In this document: piece after piece, positions 52,008-62,002 of the stretch | Layout of the letters: every line of letters starts with the position of its first letter | Position numbering within the stretch: the stretch's first letter is position 1 | NCBI GenBank assembly: GCA_016710585.1 | Contig: JADJVN010000029.1 | Coordinates: 31,195 to 95,194 of the forward strand | Direction: 5' to 3' | DNA length: 64,000 bases | Source of the DNA: Saprospiraceae bacterium | GTDB taxonomy: Bacteria; Bacteroidota; Bacteroidia; Chitinophagales; Saprospiraceae | The notes under the pieces: generated by a model | Told to the model about the DNA's origin: nothing | The model's database searches: none | What the model saw: the letters and a program-made list of their open reading frames with translations, nothing else | Made by a program: the position numbers and the translations under genes

Positions 52008-53492
52008 ATGAAAAAAATTCTTATAGCCAATAGAGGAGAAATAGCGAGAAGAATCATTCGCACTGCAAATAAAATGGGTATCCTTACGGTGGCTGTATAT
52101 AGTGAAGCTGATAGAGAAGCGCTATTTGTCCAAGAAGCAAATGAAGCTATCTGTATTGGTCCTGCCCCATCAAAAGAATCTTATCTTGATATAAATAAAA
52201 TCATCGCAGCTGCAAAAAAAACTAATGCAGATGCTATTCATCCAGGCTATGGCTTCTTAAGTGAAAGAGCAAATTTTTCACAAGCAGTATTTGATGCAGG
52301 GATGGAATTTATAGGCCCTTCTGCTACTTCTATTCATCTTATGGGAGATAAGATAGAGGCAAAAAAATGCGCTAGAGCAATGGATGTCCCTATGCTCGGC
52401 GGCACAAAAGAATCTGTCACTGATATCAATGTCTGCAAACAAATAGCAAAAGAAATCGGATATCCTATACTGATCAAAGCAGCAGCAGGAGGCGGCGGTA
52501 AAGGAATGCGTATCGTGTATGATGAAGCAGCAATGGAAGAAAATATTGCACTCGCATCAAATGAAGCTTTATCATCCTTTGGTGATGGTGCTGTATTCAT
52601 TGAAAAATTTCTCACTGCTCCAAAACATATCGAAGTTCAAATCATCGCTGACAAACATGGCAATGTCTGTTATCTATTTGAAAGAGAATGTAGCATCCAA
52701 CGAAGACATCAAAAAATAATTGAAGAGGCACCTTCTGTTTCTATTACTTCTGAAGTGCGCAAACAAATTGGCGAAGCTGCAGTTAGAATGGCGCTCTCAT
52801 GTAATTATCATGGAGCTGGGACAGTAGAATTTCTATTGGACGATCAACAGAAATTTTATTTTCTCGAAATGAATACACGTATTCAAGTAGAACATCCTGT
52901 AACAGAATTTATCACTGGATTGGATCTTGTTGAATTGCAAATCAGAATATCACGAGGTGAAAAATTGCCTTTCAAACAAGAAGATCTAACGATCAATGGA
53001 CATGCTATTGAACTTAGAGTGAATGCTGAAGATCCCTATGAAGATTTTACGCCAAGCGTAGGAGTATTGACGAAATACAAAATCCCTGTAGGTGATGGCA
53101 TCAGAGTTGACGATGCATACTGCGAAGGACAGGAAATTCCAATTTACTACGACCCCATGATTGGAAAACTAATTGTACATGCGAAGACAAGAATTGAAGC
53201 CATACAAAAATTAAAATCTGCAATAAAAAATTTCACTATCGAAGGAATACAAACTTCATTAGTTTATGGTGAATTTATCTTGCGTCATCCGGAATTCATC
53301 AATGCAAGTATGACAACCAAATTTTCTGAAAATACAATGCAAGAATTTTTAACAGAAAATTCCTTTGCAAAAGAAGAAGAATTAGCTTGCATCATCGGTT
53401 TAGAAGTATACTTACAAGAATTGAATAAATTAAAACCCAATACCAACTCAGATCAATCTTGGTATCAAAACAGAAAATCTTTGAGGTCATGA
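52008..53492 (+). CDS. accC: Biotin carboxylase (acetyl-/propionyl-CoA carboxylase subunit)
   Basis: A 494-residue ATP-grasp enzyme: KKILIANRGEIARRI, IHPGYGFLSERANF, the glycine loop KAAAGGGGKGMRIV, EKFLTAPKHIEVQI, ECSIQRRHQK and FLEMNTRIQVEHPVTE. It carboxylates biotin carried on a BCCP using ATP and bicarbonate. It lacks its own biotin domain. Lying between mutA and mutB, with the stop overlapping the mutB start by 4 bp, it may be the propionyl-CoA carboxylase subunit rather than the fatty-acid one. The carboxyltransferase and BCCP must be encoded elsewhere. Confidence 0.88.
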   Translation: MKKILIANRGEIARRIIRTANKMGILTVAVYSEADREALFVQEANEAICIGPAPSKESYLDINKIIAAAKKTNADAIHPGYGFLSERANFSQAVFDAGMEFIGPSATSIHLMGDKIEAKKCARAMDVPMLGGTKESVTDINVCKQIAKEIGYPILIKAAAGGGGKGMRIVYDEAAMEENIALASNEALSSFGDGAVFIEKFLTAPKHIEVQIIADKHGNVCYLFERECSIQRRHQKIIEEAPSVSITSEVRKQIGEAAVRMALSCNYHGAGTVEFLLDDQQKFYFLEMNTRIQVEHPVTEFITGLDLVELQIRISRGEKLPFKQEDLTINGHAIELRVNAEDPYEDFTPSVGVLTKYKIPVGDGIRVDDAYCEGQEIPIYYDPMIGKLIVHAKTRIEAIQKLKSAIKNFTIEGIQTSLVYGEFILRHPEFINASMTTKFSENTMQEFLTENSFAKEEELACIIGLEVYLQELNKLKPNTNSDQSWYQNRKSLRS

Positions 53493-55621
53493 AGAATTTG
53501 CAACACATCCCATGGCAACGGCCCAAGAATCATACACATGAAGAAATGAATTGGGAAGTACAAGAAAAAATACTTCTTACCAACCAGTATAATTTTGACA
53601 ATATTCAATCAAAAGAACAATTTGATTTTGGTGCTGGAATACCACCCTATATGCGTGGACCTTATTCTACAATGTATGTAAATCAAGCATGGACTATTCG
53701 TCAATATGCGGGATTCTCCAACGCAAAAGATAGCAATGCATTTTACAAAAGAAATTTAGCATCAGGTCAAAAAGGACTTTCAGTTGCTTTTGATTTGGCG
53801 ACACATCGTGGCTATGATTCGGATCATCCACGCGTAGTAGGAGATGTAGGCAAAGCTGGAGTTGCTATAGATTCCGTCGAGGATATGAAAATTTTGTTTG
53901 ATGAAATTCCTCTAGATCAGATTTCAGTTTCTATGACGATGAATGGTGCAGTCTTGCCTATTCTTGCATTTTATATCGTAGCAGCTGAAGAGCAAGGCAT
54001 CGATTCTAGCAAGCTAAGTGGCACTATACAAAATGATATTCTCAAAGAATTTATGGTGCGCAACACTTACATCTATCCACCAGCACCTTCGATGCGCATC
54101 ATCTCAGACATTTTCAAATATTGCTCAAAAAAATTACCAAAATTTAATTCCATAAGTATCAGTGGATATCATATTCATGAAGCAGGTGGACCCGCTGATT
54201 TAGAGCTCGCCTATACCATTGCAGATGGAATAGAATATATCAAAACTGGAATTGCTTCTGGATTGAAGATAGATGATTTTGCACCTCGACTATCTTTTTT
54301 TTGGGCGATAGGAATGAATTTTTTTATGGAGATTGCAAAGCTCAGAGCAGGTCGAATATTATGGCATGAGTATGTTTCTACATTTGATCCAAAAAATTCA
54401 AAATCAAGTATCCTACGCACCCATTGTCAAACTTCAGGTTGGAGTCTTACAGAACAATTGCCTTACAACAATATCGCTAGAACAACGATAGAAGCAATCT
54501 CTGCCGTGCTAGGTGGCACACAATCACTACATACTAATTCACTTGATGAAGCCATTGCATTACCCACAGATTTTTCTGCTAAGATCGCAAGAGAAACCCA
54601 AAAATATTTGCAATCACAGACAGACCTTTGCAAGATGGTAGATCCATTCGGTGGATCTTATTACCTGGAATATTTGACAGAACAATTGGTCTTTAAAGCG
54701 AGGCAACATATCAAAGAAATAGAAGAACTCGGTGGGATGACCAAAGCTATAGAACGTGGGATTCCAAAACTACGAATCGAGGAAGCAGCCGCAAAAAAAC
54801 AAGCGCGCATAGATTCAGGAATTGAAAAAATCATTGGTGTAAATTTTCTTCAATCAGATGAAAAAGTAAAATTTGATATCCTTGATGTCGACAATAAAAA
54901 AGTACTAGAAGAACAAATTGAAAAAATAAAACACATCAAATCTACCAGAGATCAAAGCAAAGTCAATGCATTGCTTGATCAACTCACCTCAGCAGCACAA
55001 AACCCCAATGCCAATCTATTGGAAATCGCAATAGAAGCAGCAAGAGCAAGGGCAACACTTGGAGAGATCAGTTCTGCCTTAGAAAAAATATACGGCAGAT
55101 ACGAGGCCTCTATACGCTTGGCGCAAGGCGTTTATTTAAAAGAATATACAGATCCCAGTATGTACAAAGAAGCATTATTATTATCTGACGAATTTGCTCG
55201 ATTGGATGGCAGAAGACCTCGCATCCTTGTAGCCAAACTTGGCCAAGATGGACATGATCGCGGCGCCAAAATAATTTCAACGGGATTTGCAGATTTAGGA
55301 TTTGATGTCGACATCAGTCCTCTGTTTCTCACTGCAGAAGAAGCCGCAGCACAAGCTTGTGATAATGATGTACATGTTTTGGGAATTTCCTCACTTGCTG
55401 CTGGACATAAAACACTTGTTCCTCAAGCCATAGAAAGTTTAAAAAAATTGGGAAGACCAGATATCTTAGTCATTGTCGGCGGTGTCATTCCAGAGCAAGA
55501 TTACGACTTCCTTCTTAAGAGCGGTGTTGCTGGAATTTTCGGTCCTGGCACACCTATTCCCGTTGCTGCAAAAAGAGTGTTGGAAATCATGAAAAAACAT
55601 TTCTATGGTGATGCGATCTAG
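53489..55621 (+). CDS. mutB: Methylmalonyl-CoA mutase large subunit
   Basis: A 710-residue protein starting at the ATG at 53489 that overlaps the accC stop (ATGA). The N-terminal TIM-barrel binds the CoA ester (GPYSTMYVNQAWTIRQYAGF, YDSDHPRVVGDVGKAGVAID, RTHCQTSGWSLTEQ). The C-terminal B12-binding domain has GQDGHDRGAK (His is the lower cobalt ligand), then HVLGISSLAAGH and VIVGGVIP. It interconverts methylmalonyl-CoA and succinyl-CoA in the cytoplasm. It is complete and intact, unlike its small-subunit partner. Confidence 0.93.
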   Translation: MKNLQHIPWQRPKNHTHEEMNWEVQEKILLTNQYNFDNIQSKEQFDFGAGIPPYMRGPYSTMYVNQAWTIRQYAGFSNAKDSNAFYKRNLASGQKGLSVAFDLATHRGYDSDHPRVVGDVGKAGVAIDSVEDMKILFDEIPLDQISVSMTMNGAVLPILAFYIVAAEEQGIDSSKLSGTIQNDILKEFMVRNTYIYPPAPSMRIISDIFKYCSKKLPKFNSISISGYHIHEAGGPADLELAYTIADGIEYIKTGIASGLKIDDFAPRLSFFWAIGMNFFMEIAKLRAGRILWHEYVSTFDPKNSKSSILRTHCQTSGWSLTEQLPYNNIARTTIEAISAVLGGTQSLHTNSLDEAIALPTDFSAKIARETQKYLQSQTDLCKMVDPFGGSYYLEYLTEQLVFKARQHIKEIEELGGMTKAIERGIPKLRIEEAAAKKQARIDSGIEKIIGVNFLQSDEKVKFDILDVDNKKVLEEQIEKIKHIKSTRDQSKVNALLDQLTSAAQNPNANLLEIAIEAARARATLGEISSALEKIYGRYEASIRLAQGVYLKEYTDPSMYKEALLLSDEFARLDGRRPRILVAKLGQDGHDRGAKIISTGFADLGFDVDISPLFLTAEEAAAQACDNDVHVLGISSLAAGHKTLVPQAIESLKKLGRPDILVIVGGVIPEQDYDFLLKSGVAGIFGPGTPIPVAAKRVLEIMKKHFYGDAI

Positions 55622-56027
55622 TTTGATTATTTTATTTAGTTTGTTCAGTCTTGATGTTCTATTCACCCAATCAATTGGAAGTACATTTCTAGAATTTCAT
55701 TCAGCACTGCAAAATAAAAATTATAGTTTCCTAGAAAAACATTTAGATGATAAGATCATATACACACATTCCAACGCTTGGGTAGAAAATAAAAATTCCA
55801 TCATTTCCAACTTACAATCTGGCTATATGAACTATCAAAATATTCAACTTGATAGTGTACGAGTCAATCGATTCGGCAATACAGCCATCATAAAAGCTAA
55901 AGCAAATATTCAAGGCGTCGTGAATCAAAATGGATTTGATATCAAACTTTTGATTTTACAAACTTGGAAGAAAAAATATTTCGGACAATGGAAACTCATC
56001 TCTAGATCTGCTGTAAAAACCAACTAA
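55605..56027 (+). CDS. DUF4440/SnoaL-like secreted protein
   Basis: A 140-residue protein with a signal peptide (about 1-22) and an NTF2-like cone fold of the DUF4440 type (FLEFHSALQNKNYSFLEKHL, IIYTHSNAWVENKNSII, a later LLILQTWKKKYFGQWKLISR). The start overlaps the end of mutB by 17 bp; the ATG at 55611 is an alternative. The function is unknown; the fold binds small ligands or catalyses simple reactions in other proteins. Confidence 0.7.
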   Translation: MVMRSSLIILFSLFSLDVLFTQSIGSTFLEFHSALQNKNYSFLEKHLDDKIIYTHSNAWVENKNSIISNLQSGYMNYQNIQLDSVRVNRFGNTAIIKAKANIQGVVNQNGFDIKLLILQTWKKKYFGQWKLISRSAVKTN

Positions 56028-56185
56028 AGTCGAATAATTAAACCAAAATTTAAAAATCCAATTTCACATCAAAGTGACTAGATCTGAGTGCATTAGAAAA
56101 GAATCAGGGATGAGTAAATACGTACTTTAGATTATTGTTGCGATTATAAGAAGGTATATCGAACAATTTTATAATATAGTTTGTA

Positions 56186-59100
56186 ATTTCAATTCCAATA
56201 TGGTGCGATTAAAAAAAATGTAACAATGTACCTTTATTATCTAGATCATTTCAATTCCATCGTAGTGCGATTAAAAGGTCACTATTCCTTCAATGTTCAA
56301 ATCATTTAAGTAGTTTCAATTCCATTGTGGTGCGATTAAAAGGCGAAATTGGCGGCTCAAATAAATGTAAAAATATTATATTTCAATTCCATTGTGGTGC
56401 GATTATAAGTTTTGAAAAAAATGTAGTCTCGTGGCTACTAAGTAAATTTCAATTCCATTGTGGTGCGATTAAAAGATAGAATAGCAAATTATACTGCACT
56501 TAGAAATTAATTTCAATTCCATTGTGGTGCGATTAAAAGATAGAATAGCAAATTATACTGCACTTAGAAATTAATTTCAATTCCATTGTGGTGCGATTAA
56601 AAGATAGAATAGCAAATTATACTGCACTTAGAAATTAATTTCAATTCCATTGTGGTGCGATTAAAAGTTTACTTTGATGACGATGGATTATAATTTACCT
56701 TAATTTCAATTCCATTGTGGTGCGATTAAAAGTAAAATGCCAGTTGTATTGCAATACGCAAATGACAATTTCAATTCCATTGTGGTGCGATTAAAAGCTA
56801 AATTTTCTATGAATTCAAAAGATTTAATATTATTTCAATTCCATTGTGGTGCGATTAAAAGCCCAATCAGAAGATTTTGCCCAATTTAATAAAACACCAT
56901 TTCAATTCCATTGTGGTGCGATTAAAAGTCCAAATAGCATCAATCTCATTATCATCCAATTTAATTTCAATTCCATTGTGGTGCGATTAAAAGAACTGAT
57001 CTACAGTTTTGCCCTTAAATATAAATTCATTTCAATTCCATTGTGGTGCGATTAAAAGTGCTTTTGGAGAAGTTTTAACTTCTTTTTTTGGCTCATTTCA
57101 ATTCCATTGTGGTGCGATTAAAAGTCTAATTTTTTAAGTTATACTAATATAATCAATTTTTATTTCAATTCCATTGTGGTGCGATTAAAAGTGAAACAGA
57201 TCAAAATAAATTGAATAAAATAAAATTATTTCAATTCCATTGTGGTGCGATTAAAAGCTGAATAATTCATGTCCAATTTCATTAATACTTCATTTCAATT
57301 CCATTGTGGTGCGATTAAAAGAAAACAGTCCCAACCTTTGTATTCAATCAAAATAATTTCAATTCCATTGTGGTGCGATTAAAAGTGATGAAGCCGTTTC
57401 CATTGCTGTGCAGCCATAGACATTTCAATTCCATTGTGGTGCGATTAAAAGCTTCCTGTGTTCTAGCTTTTATTATCTCTCGAATATATTTCAATTCCAT
57501 TGTGGTGCGATTAAAAGTGAGTCAGTTGTAAAAGCGCAACTTGCTGAATTTGATTTCAATTCCATTGTGGTGCGATTAAAAGATAATCCTCACCGCCTTT
57601 ACACATTTTCCAAACCTTATTTCAATTCCATTGTGGTGCGATTAAAAGGTGCTTTGTGAAGTGCCCTTGAGTCTCGTTATATTTATTTCAATTCCATTGT
57701 GGTGCGATTAAAAGCCTTATTAACGCATAAAAGTGCTGAAGGTCTTGGTTATTTCAATTCCATTGTGGTGCGATTAAAAGAAATCCTGCAATAGCTGGGG
57801 GCGTTATATTTAGCCAATTTCAATTCCATTGTGGTGCGATTAAAAGTTATACTGTCACTTACAAGACCTATCAATCAACTACATTTCAATTCCATTGTGG
57901 TGCGATTAAAAGATTCTGGAACATTTTGTGCATCAAAATTATATCCTCATTTCAATTCCATTGTGGTGCGATTAAAAGCGTGCTGACGGTACATGTTATC
58001 GAGATTCTATTCGAATTTCAATTCCATTGTAGTGCGATTAAAAGCCCCTCGATTCAGGAGCACAGGGATCAAAATATGAATTTCAATTCCATTGTGGTGC
58101 GATTAAAAGTTTCAAATTTACAAAGTGAGTGAATGTTCTAATAAAATTTCAATTCCATTGTGGTGCGATTAAAAGTCATTATGCACTTTATTTACAAAAA
58201 GAATTTTCTCAATTTCAATTCCATTGTGGTGCGATTAAAAGTTCATCGTCAAATCCTTCTTGAATGCCTTTTATTTCATTTCAATTCCATTGTGGTGCGA
58301 TTAAAAGTCTACGCATACTAGTGCTGTTTGGTTATTAGTACAATTTCAATTCCATTGTGGTGCGATTAAAAGAAAGGATTCCGAGTATGTAAATAGTACT
58401 GTAGTATAATTTCAATTCCATTGTGGTGCGATTAAAAGAAAACAGAAATAAGAACCAATGTTCACTTAAAGGAATTTCAATTCCATTGTGGTGCGATTAA
58501 AAGGTTACACGTGCAAGCACAATGTTAAACGCATCTAAATTTCAATTCCATTGTGGTGCGATTAAAAGTGCTACAGAAACATTAAAATTAGCTAGGTTAG
58601 AAGTATTTCAATTCCATTGTGGTGCGATTAAAAGCAAAGTGTCCTTTTAATTTCCATCGATCCCATTCGACATTTCAATTCCATTGTGGTGCGATTAAAA
58701 GTTTCTTTTTTGCATGAGGACTTATTGTTAAATGCAAATTTCAATTCCATTGTGGTGCGATTAAAAGGGAGTCGGTGGCACCAATCAACAAACACATTCC
58801 ATCAATTTCAATTCCATTGTGGTGCGATTAAAAGGCCAATTATAAATGTCAAAGTGACTTATTTATAAAATTTCAATTCCATTGTGGTGCGATTAAAAGA
58901 ATCTTTCAAATCCGTTTTTGATTATAGAAACGTCATTTCAATTCCATTGTGGTGCGATTAAAAGGCAAACTGATTTGAACATTTCTTTTGCTTTTGTTCC
59001 ATTTCAATTCCATTGTGGTGCGATTAAAAGCGTTTGACCAGCAAATAAATAGTAAGTTGAATCTGCATTTCAATTCCATTGTGGTGCGATTAAAAGACAA

Positions 59101-59751
59101 TTCGGCAATACTGGAACTGTTAAAGCTACCAAATTTCAATTCCATTGTGGTGCGATTAAAAGAATTTTGATCTCCACTAAATCACATGGGCATACTCCAT
59201 TTCAATTCCATTGTGGTGCGATTAAAAGATATTGTGATTCTAAAGCCTTATATTTATCCTCACATTTCAATTCCATTGTGGTGCGATTAAAAGGGATTAT
59301 GCTGAAAAAATGTGCGAAGAAATTGGTGAATTTCAATTCCATTGTGGTGCGATTAAAAGACAACGAGGAAAAATGGAGCGACGTAGTTTATTGCTGATTT
59401 CAATTCCATTGTGGTGCGATTAAAAGGGTAATTGTACATGATCCTCATCACAAACAATCTCATTTCAATTCCATTGTGGTGCGATTAAAAGGTTTATATC
59501 CAAATACTCAGTTTTAAAATTTAGTCCATTTCAATTCCATTGTGGTGCGATTAAAAGACAATGAAAAAGACAGACAAGTTTATCTAGATCAATTTCAATT
59601 CCATTGTGGTGCGATTAAAAGCCATCATTATGAGGATTTACCAATAAGTTACATGTAATTTCAATTCCATTGTGGTGCGATTAAAAGATACAAAATTGAT
59701 CATGCCAACGACGGGAAGCCAATTTCAATTCCATTGTGGTGCGATTAAAAG
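56186..59751 (-). CRISPR. CRISPR array, about 55 repeats of 30 bp, type I-B-like
   Basis: Plus-strand repeat begins ATTTCAATTCCATTGTGG and ends TGCGATTAAAAG (30 bp), alternating with 33-38 bp spacers, average unit about 66 bp. I count 55 repeats. The four at the low-coordinate end are altered (56186, 56248, 56313, 56381), the rest nearly perfect except GTAGTG at about 58014. Decayed repeats mark the old end, so the leader is at 59752 onward, next to cas2. Transcription is therefore on the minus strand, giving an 8-nt crRNA handle ATTGAAAT, close to the ATTGAAAC usual for type I-B. Three adjacent spacers are identical (56476-56509, 56540-56573, 56604-56637). No interference genes are in the window. 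Confidence 0.97.
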
Positions 59752-60030
59752 CCGTTATTTCAGCATACAAAAGTAGCTATTTTACAAGACTTTATGGATT
59801 ATCATATTGATTATTTGAGCATTTTTTATAGTCGATGTCCAATAATGGGTTTTTACCCTTGGAGCGACGACACCGTTAAAGGATTGACTTTCTGATATTT
59901 AGTAGTTGCAATATACAGTACACTTAAAAATTTGATCAATCTATTTGTAAATTTAGTTTCGATCGACAACATTTCAATGAACTTTTATTGGTCTGTGCAT
60001 CTTGAACTTTGATACTATAAATTCTCAAAA
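59752..60030 (-). promoter_or_regulatory. CRISPR leader with -7 box and extended hairpin
   Basis: Non-coding AT-rich region between the first repeat and cas2. At 59768-59775 the minus strand reads TACTTTTG, a perfect TAnnTTTG -7 box, so the array transcript would begin about 10 bp before the first repeat. At 59831-59868 an extended hairpin can form: GTCG/CGAC, TCCAA/TTGGA and GGGT/ACCC around a TTTT loop, without a T run after it. It may serve as a leader structure for spacer insertion or mark the end of the cas mRNA. Confidence 0.6.
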
Positions 60031-60294
60031 TTACAAAAAATTATCCAAATCATTTTTCTCTTTTCCAATTACTTTCTTTTGCATCCATGCTTGATTTCTA
60101 CTACTAAAAATGATGATACTATCTTCTTCTCTTTTCATTATTTCTTTGCAACGAAATTCCAATTCCAACAACTGGGCATCACTCAGCTCTCCTTCAAATA
60201 CAGAATTCTGTATCCAATTTAAATACTGTCTGCACAATTTTAACATTTTACCAACTCTCTTTTCTCCACAATCATACACCAAAATAATATACAT
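60031..60294 (-). CDS. cas2: CRISPR-associated endoribonuclease/adaptor Cas2
   Basis: An 87-residue protein opening MYIILVYDCGEKRVGKML, with the conserved Asp at residue 8 after the first strand, and a second strand with FEGELSDAQLLELE, both standard for Cas2. I chose the ATG at 60294, which overlaps the cas1 stop (TGATG), over the in-frame TTG at 60303. Cas2 bridges two Cas1 dimers when spacers are inserted. It is the cas gene nearest to the leader. Confidence 0.92.
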   Translation of the reverse strand: MYIILVYDCGEKRVGKMLKLCRQYLNWIQNSVFEGELSDAQLLELEFRCKEIMKREEDSIIIFSSRNQAWMQKKVIGKEKNDLDNFL

Positions 60295-61301
60295 CACCAC
60301 CAAATTTTAAATCCTTGAAATTCTGCATCTATTTCTAATATTGCTTTCTGAAGTTTATAACATTCCAACTTCACTAAATGCTTATAACTCACTTGTCGAT
60401 CAAGACTTCTATGTTTAATTGTTTCTCCTAGTTTTTCCTCCCAATTTCTGAGAAATATTTCTTTTCCTGATTTGTTAAGAACACATGAATTTACATTTTT
60501 ATCAAAATGTTTCTCTTGTAATTCTTTTTTGTTGAATACTTTAAATATGATGCGGTCAACTAAAATTGGTTTAAATATTTCTGCTATATCAAGAGCTAAC
60601 GAATATCTGCGAGCTCCTGGTTCGTGCAAAAACGAAATTGTAGGATTCAATTGGGTATGGTATATCTGACTCAAGCATAATGAATAGCATAGCATATTTC
60701 CAAAACTTATTAAAGCATTCACCTCATTATCTGGTGGCTGTTTTTGTCTATGACCCATCACAAAGTCTTGTATAATAAGATTAAATGCTGCATAATAAAT
60801 TTTGCGACAATTACCTTCTATTCCCATTAATTCATCTACTGTCTGAGTTTTCTCAATCTGTGAATTGTATGTATCTAATCTTTCAATCAAGGGCTCCATA
60901 TCTCGACCTCGATGGTCATAATATTTAAGATTTTTCCTCATATTGAAAACAGCTGCTTCAATAAATGATTTAGCAAACAGTAGTCTCCTTTTATAGTTGA
61001 GATAGGCTCTCGTTTGCTCGATTTGCATTTTTCCAGCAAGTAAATAATCCTTTGGCATGAAAGATCCAGTATAGTGTTCATAATAATCAAAAAAATGGAA
61101 TACAATCTGCTTTTGTCCAAGATAATTTAGTAATGCTGAATTTACATCCAAACTTCCAAAAACATACATCGTCTCTACAGTTTCTATCGGAAGATATTTA
61201 GCTGGTTGCTCTTTTCCATCCTTATCACGAGCTACAAAACACAATGTATTATCCTTTCGACTCATTCGGCCATCATTAAACAGGTAGTAGGTTTTTTTCA
61301 T
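60294..61301 (-). CDS. cas1: CRISPR integrase Cas1, type I-B
   Basis: A 335-residue protein opening KKTYYLFNDGRMSRKDNTL, with the metal-binding residues of Cas1: Glu162 (MGIEGNCRKIYY), His226 (SFLHEPGARRYSLALD) and Glu241 (DIAEIFKP, with Asp238). The N-terminal beta domain and length fit the I-B subtype. With Cas2 it cuts and joins protospacers into the leader end of the array. It is complete, so the array may still be able to grow. The next gene upstream is a small helical fragment. Confidence 0.93.
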   Translation of the reverse strand: MKKTYYLFNDGRMSRKDNTLCFVARDKDGKEQPAKYLPIETVETMYVFGSLDVNSALLNYLGQKQIVFHFFDYYEHYTGSFMPKDYLLAGKMQIEQTRAYLNYKRRLLFAKSFIEAAVFNMRKNLKYYDHRGRDMEPLIERLDTYNSQIEKTQTVDELMGIEGNCRKIYYAAFNLIIQDFVMGHRQKQPPDNEVNALISFGNMLCYSLCLSQIYHTQLNPTISFLHEPGARRYSLALDIAEIFKPILVDRIIFKVFNKKELQEKHFDKNVNSCVLNKSGKEIFLRNWEEKLGETIKHRSLDRQVSYKHLVKLECYKLQKAILEIDAEFQGFKIWW

Positions 61302-61304
61302 ATA

Positions 61305-61460
61305 TCAGGGGTGAGGGTTTGTTAAGTACCGTATTATTTGTTTTAATTCTATCTGGAGTTCATCTGTTTTTTTAACTACACTTGAAAATTTTATTAAGCT
61401 ATTACTATATGACTTAGTCCTTTTCTTAAGTGCTTCCATTTTTTTCATTTTATTATCCAT
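61305..61460 (-). pseudogene. Fragment of a four-helix-bundle (23S rRNA IVP/S23-type) protein
   Basis: A 51-codon frame, too short for usual ORF limits: MDNKMKKMEALKKRTKSYSN... ending YLTNPHP. The pattern LKKRTKSYSNSLIKFSS then KKTDELQIELKQIIR matches the first helices of the four-helix-bundle protein family encoded in rRNA intervening sequences and elsewhere. The usual second half (SGTSVGANYREA) is absent. It sits between cas4 and cas1, 3 bp before cas1. It is probably a relic, but a short expressed peptide cannot be excluded. Confidence 0.55.
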
Positions 61461-61502
61461 AAAAAATATTCAAATTTTATCAAATTCCTTCATCCCTAAT
61501 TC

Positions 61503-62000
61503 CTACACATAACAAAATTCATAGTAACTACATTTTTTACATACTGGTTTATTAATTGTAGGAGGAATGGTGGTTTGTTTTATAATATTTAATATCTCTT
61601 TTTCCCATGTTTGGATTTCAATAATGTCTTCTGATGTGAGTATTACCAAAGTCGTGTGTCTAAGTGTAGGATATTCTATGATGCCTGTTGCTCCTTCTAC
61701 ACCATTGCATAGCAATACATAAAGATAGTATTTAACCTGTGCTTCATGAGCTTGTTCTACTTTGTTGCTTTTTTTGACTTCGTGTACTACTTTATTCTTT
61801 GCATCGTAGTAATCTATTTTAACATTGTCGATCAAGAGCTCTGTATATTTTTCTGGTCGGTCGAGATAAGTGCTGTCTCCTATGAGCTTCCCTTCTGAAA
61901 CGGCTTGGGAATTGTGTTCCATTTGAATCCCATTTGAAAACAACCACAGTTTCCTAATACATACATGGAAATAATTGATATGTGTTGCTGTGATATTCAT
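61503..62000 (-). CDS. cas4: CRISPR-associated exonuclease Cas4
   Basis: A 165-residue RecB-family nuclease with the four Fe-S cysteines (Cys14, and Cys154, Cys157, Cys163 in PVCKKCSYYEFC) and the PD-(D/E)xK core: Asp63, Glu74 and Lys76 in VVHEVKKS, then QVKYYLYVL. Cas4 trims prespacers and selects PAM orientation together with Cas1-Cas2. Its start is 2 bp after the AbiEii stop, so it is likely read from the toxin-antitoxin promoter. In most type I-B loci cas3/cas5/cas7/cas8 would lie upstream. Confidence 0.92.
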   Translation of the reverse strand: MNITATHINYFHVCIRKLWLFSNGIQMEHNSQAVSEGKLIGDSTYLDRPEKYTELLIDNVKIDYYDAKNKVVHEVKKSNKVEQAHEAQVKYYLYVLLCNGVEGATGIIEYPTLRHTTLVILTSEDIIEIQTWEKEILNIIKQTTIPPTINKPVCKKCSYYEFCYV

Positions 62001-62002
62001 AA

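Noticed and set aside
56476..56667. Triplicated spacer as proof of repeated capture from one phage
   Set aside because: All three copies are identical and adjacent, so duplication of the repeat-spacer unit is far simpler.
56846..59397. Several open frames of 60-76 codons with repeated FNSIVVRLK, FQFHCGAIK or FNRTTMELK
   Set aside because: They are translations of the CRISPR repeat in different frames, not proteins.
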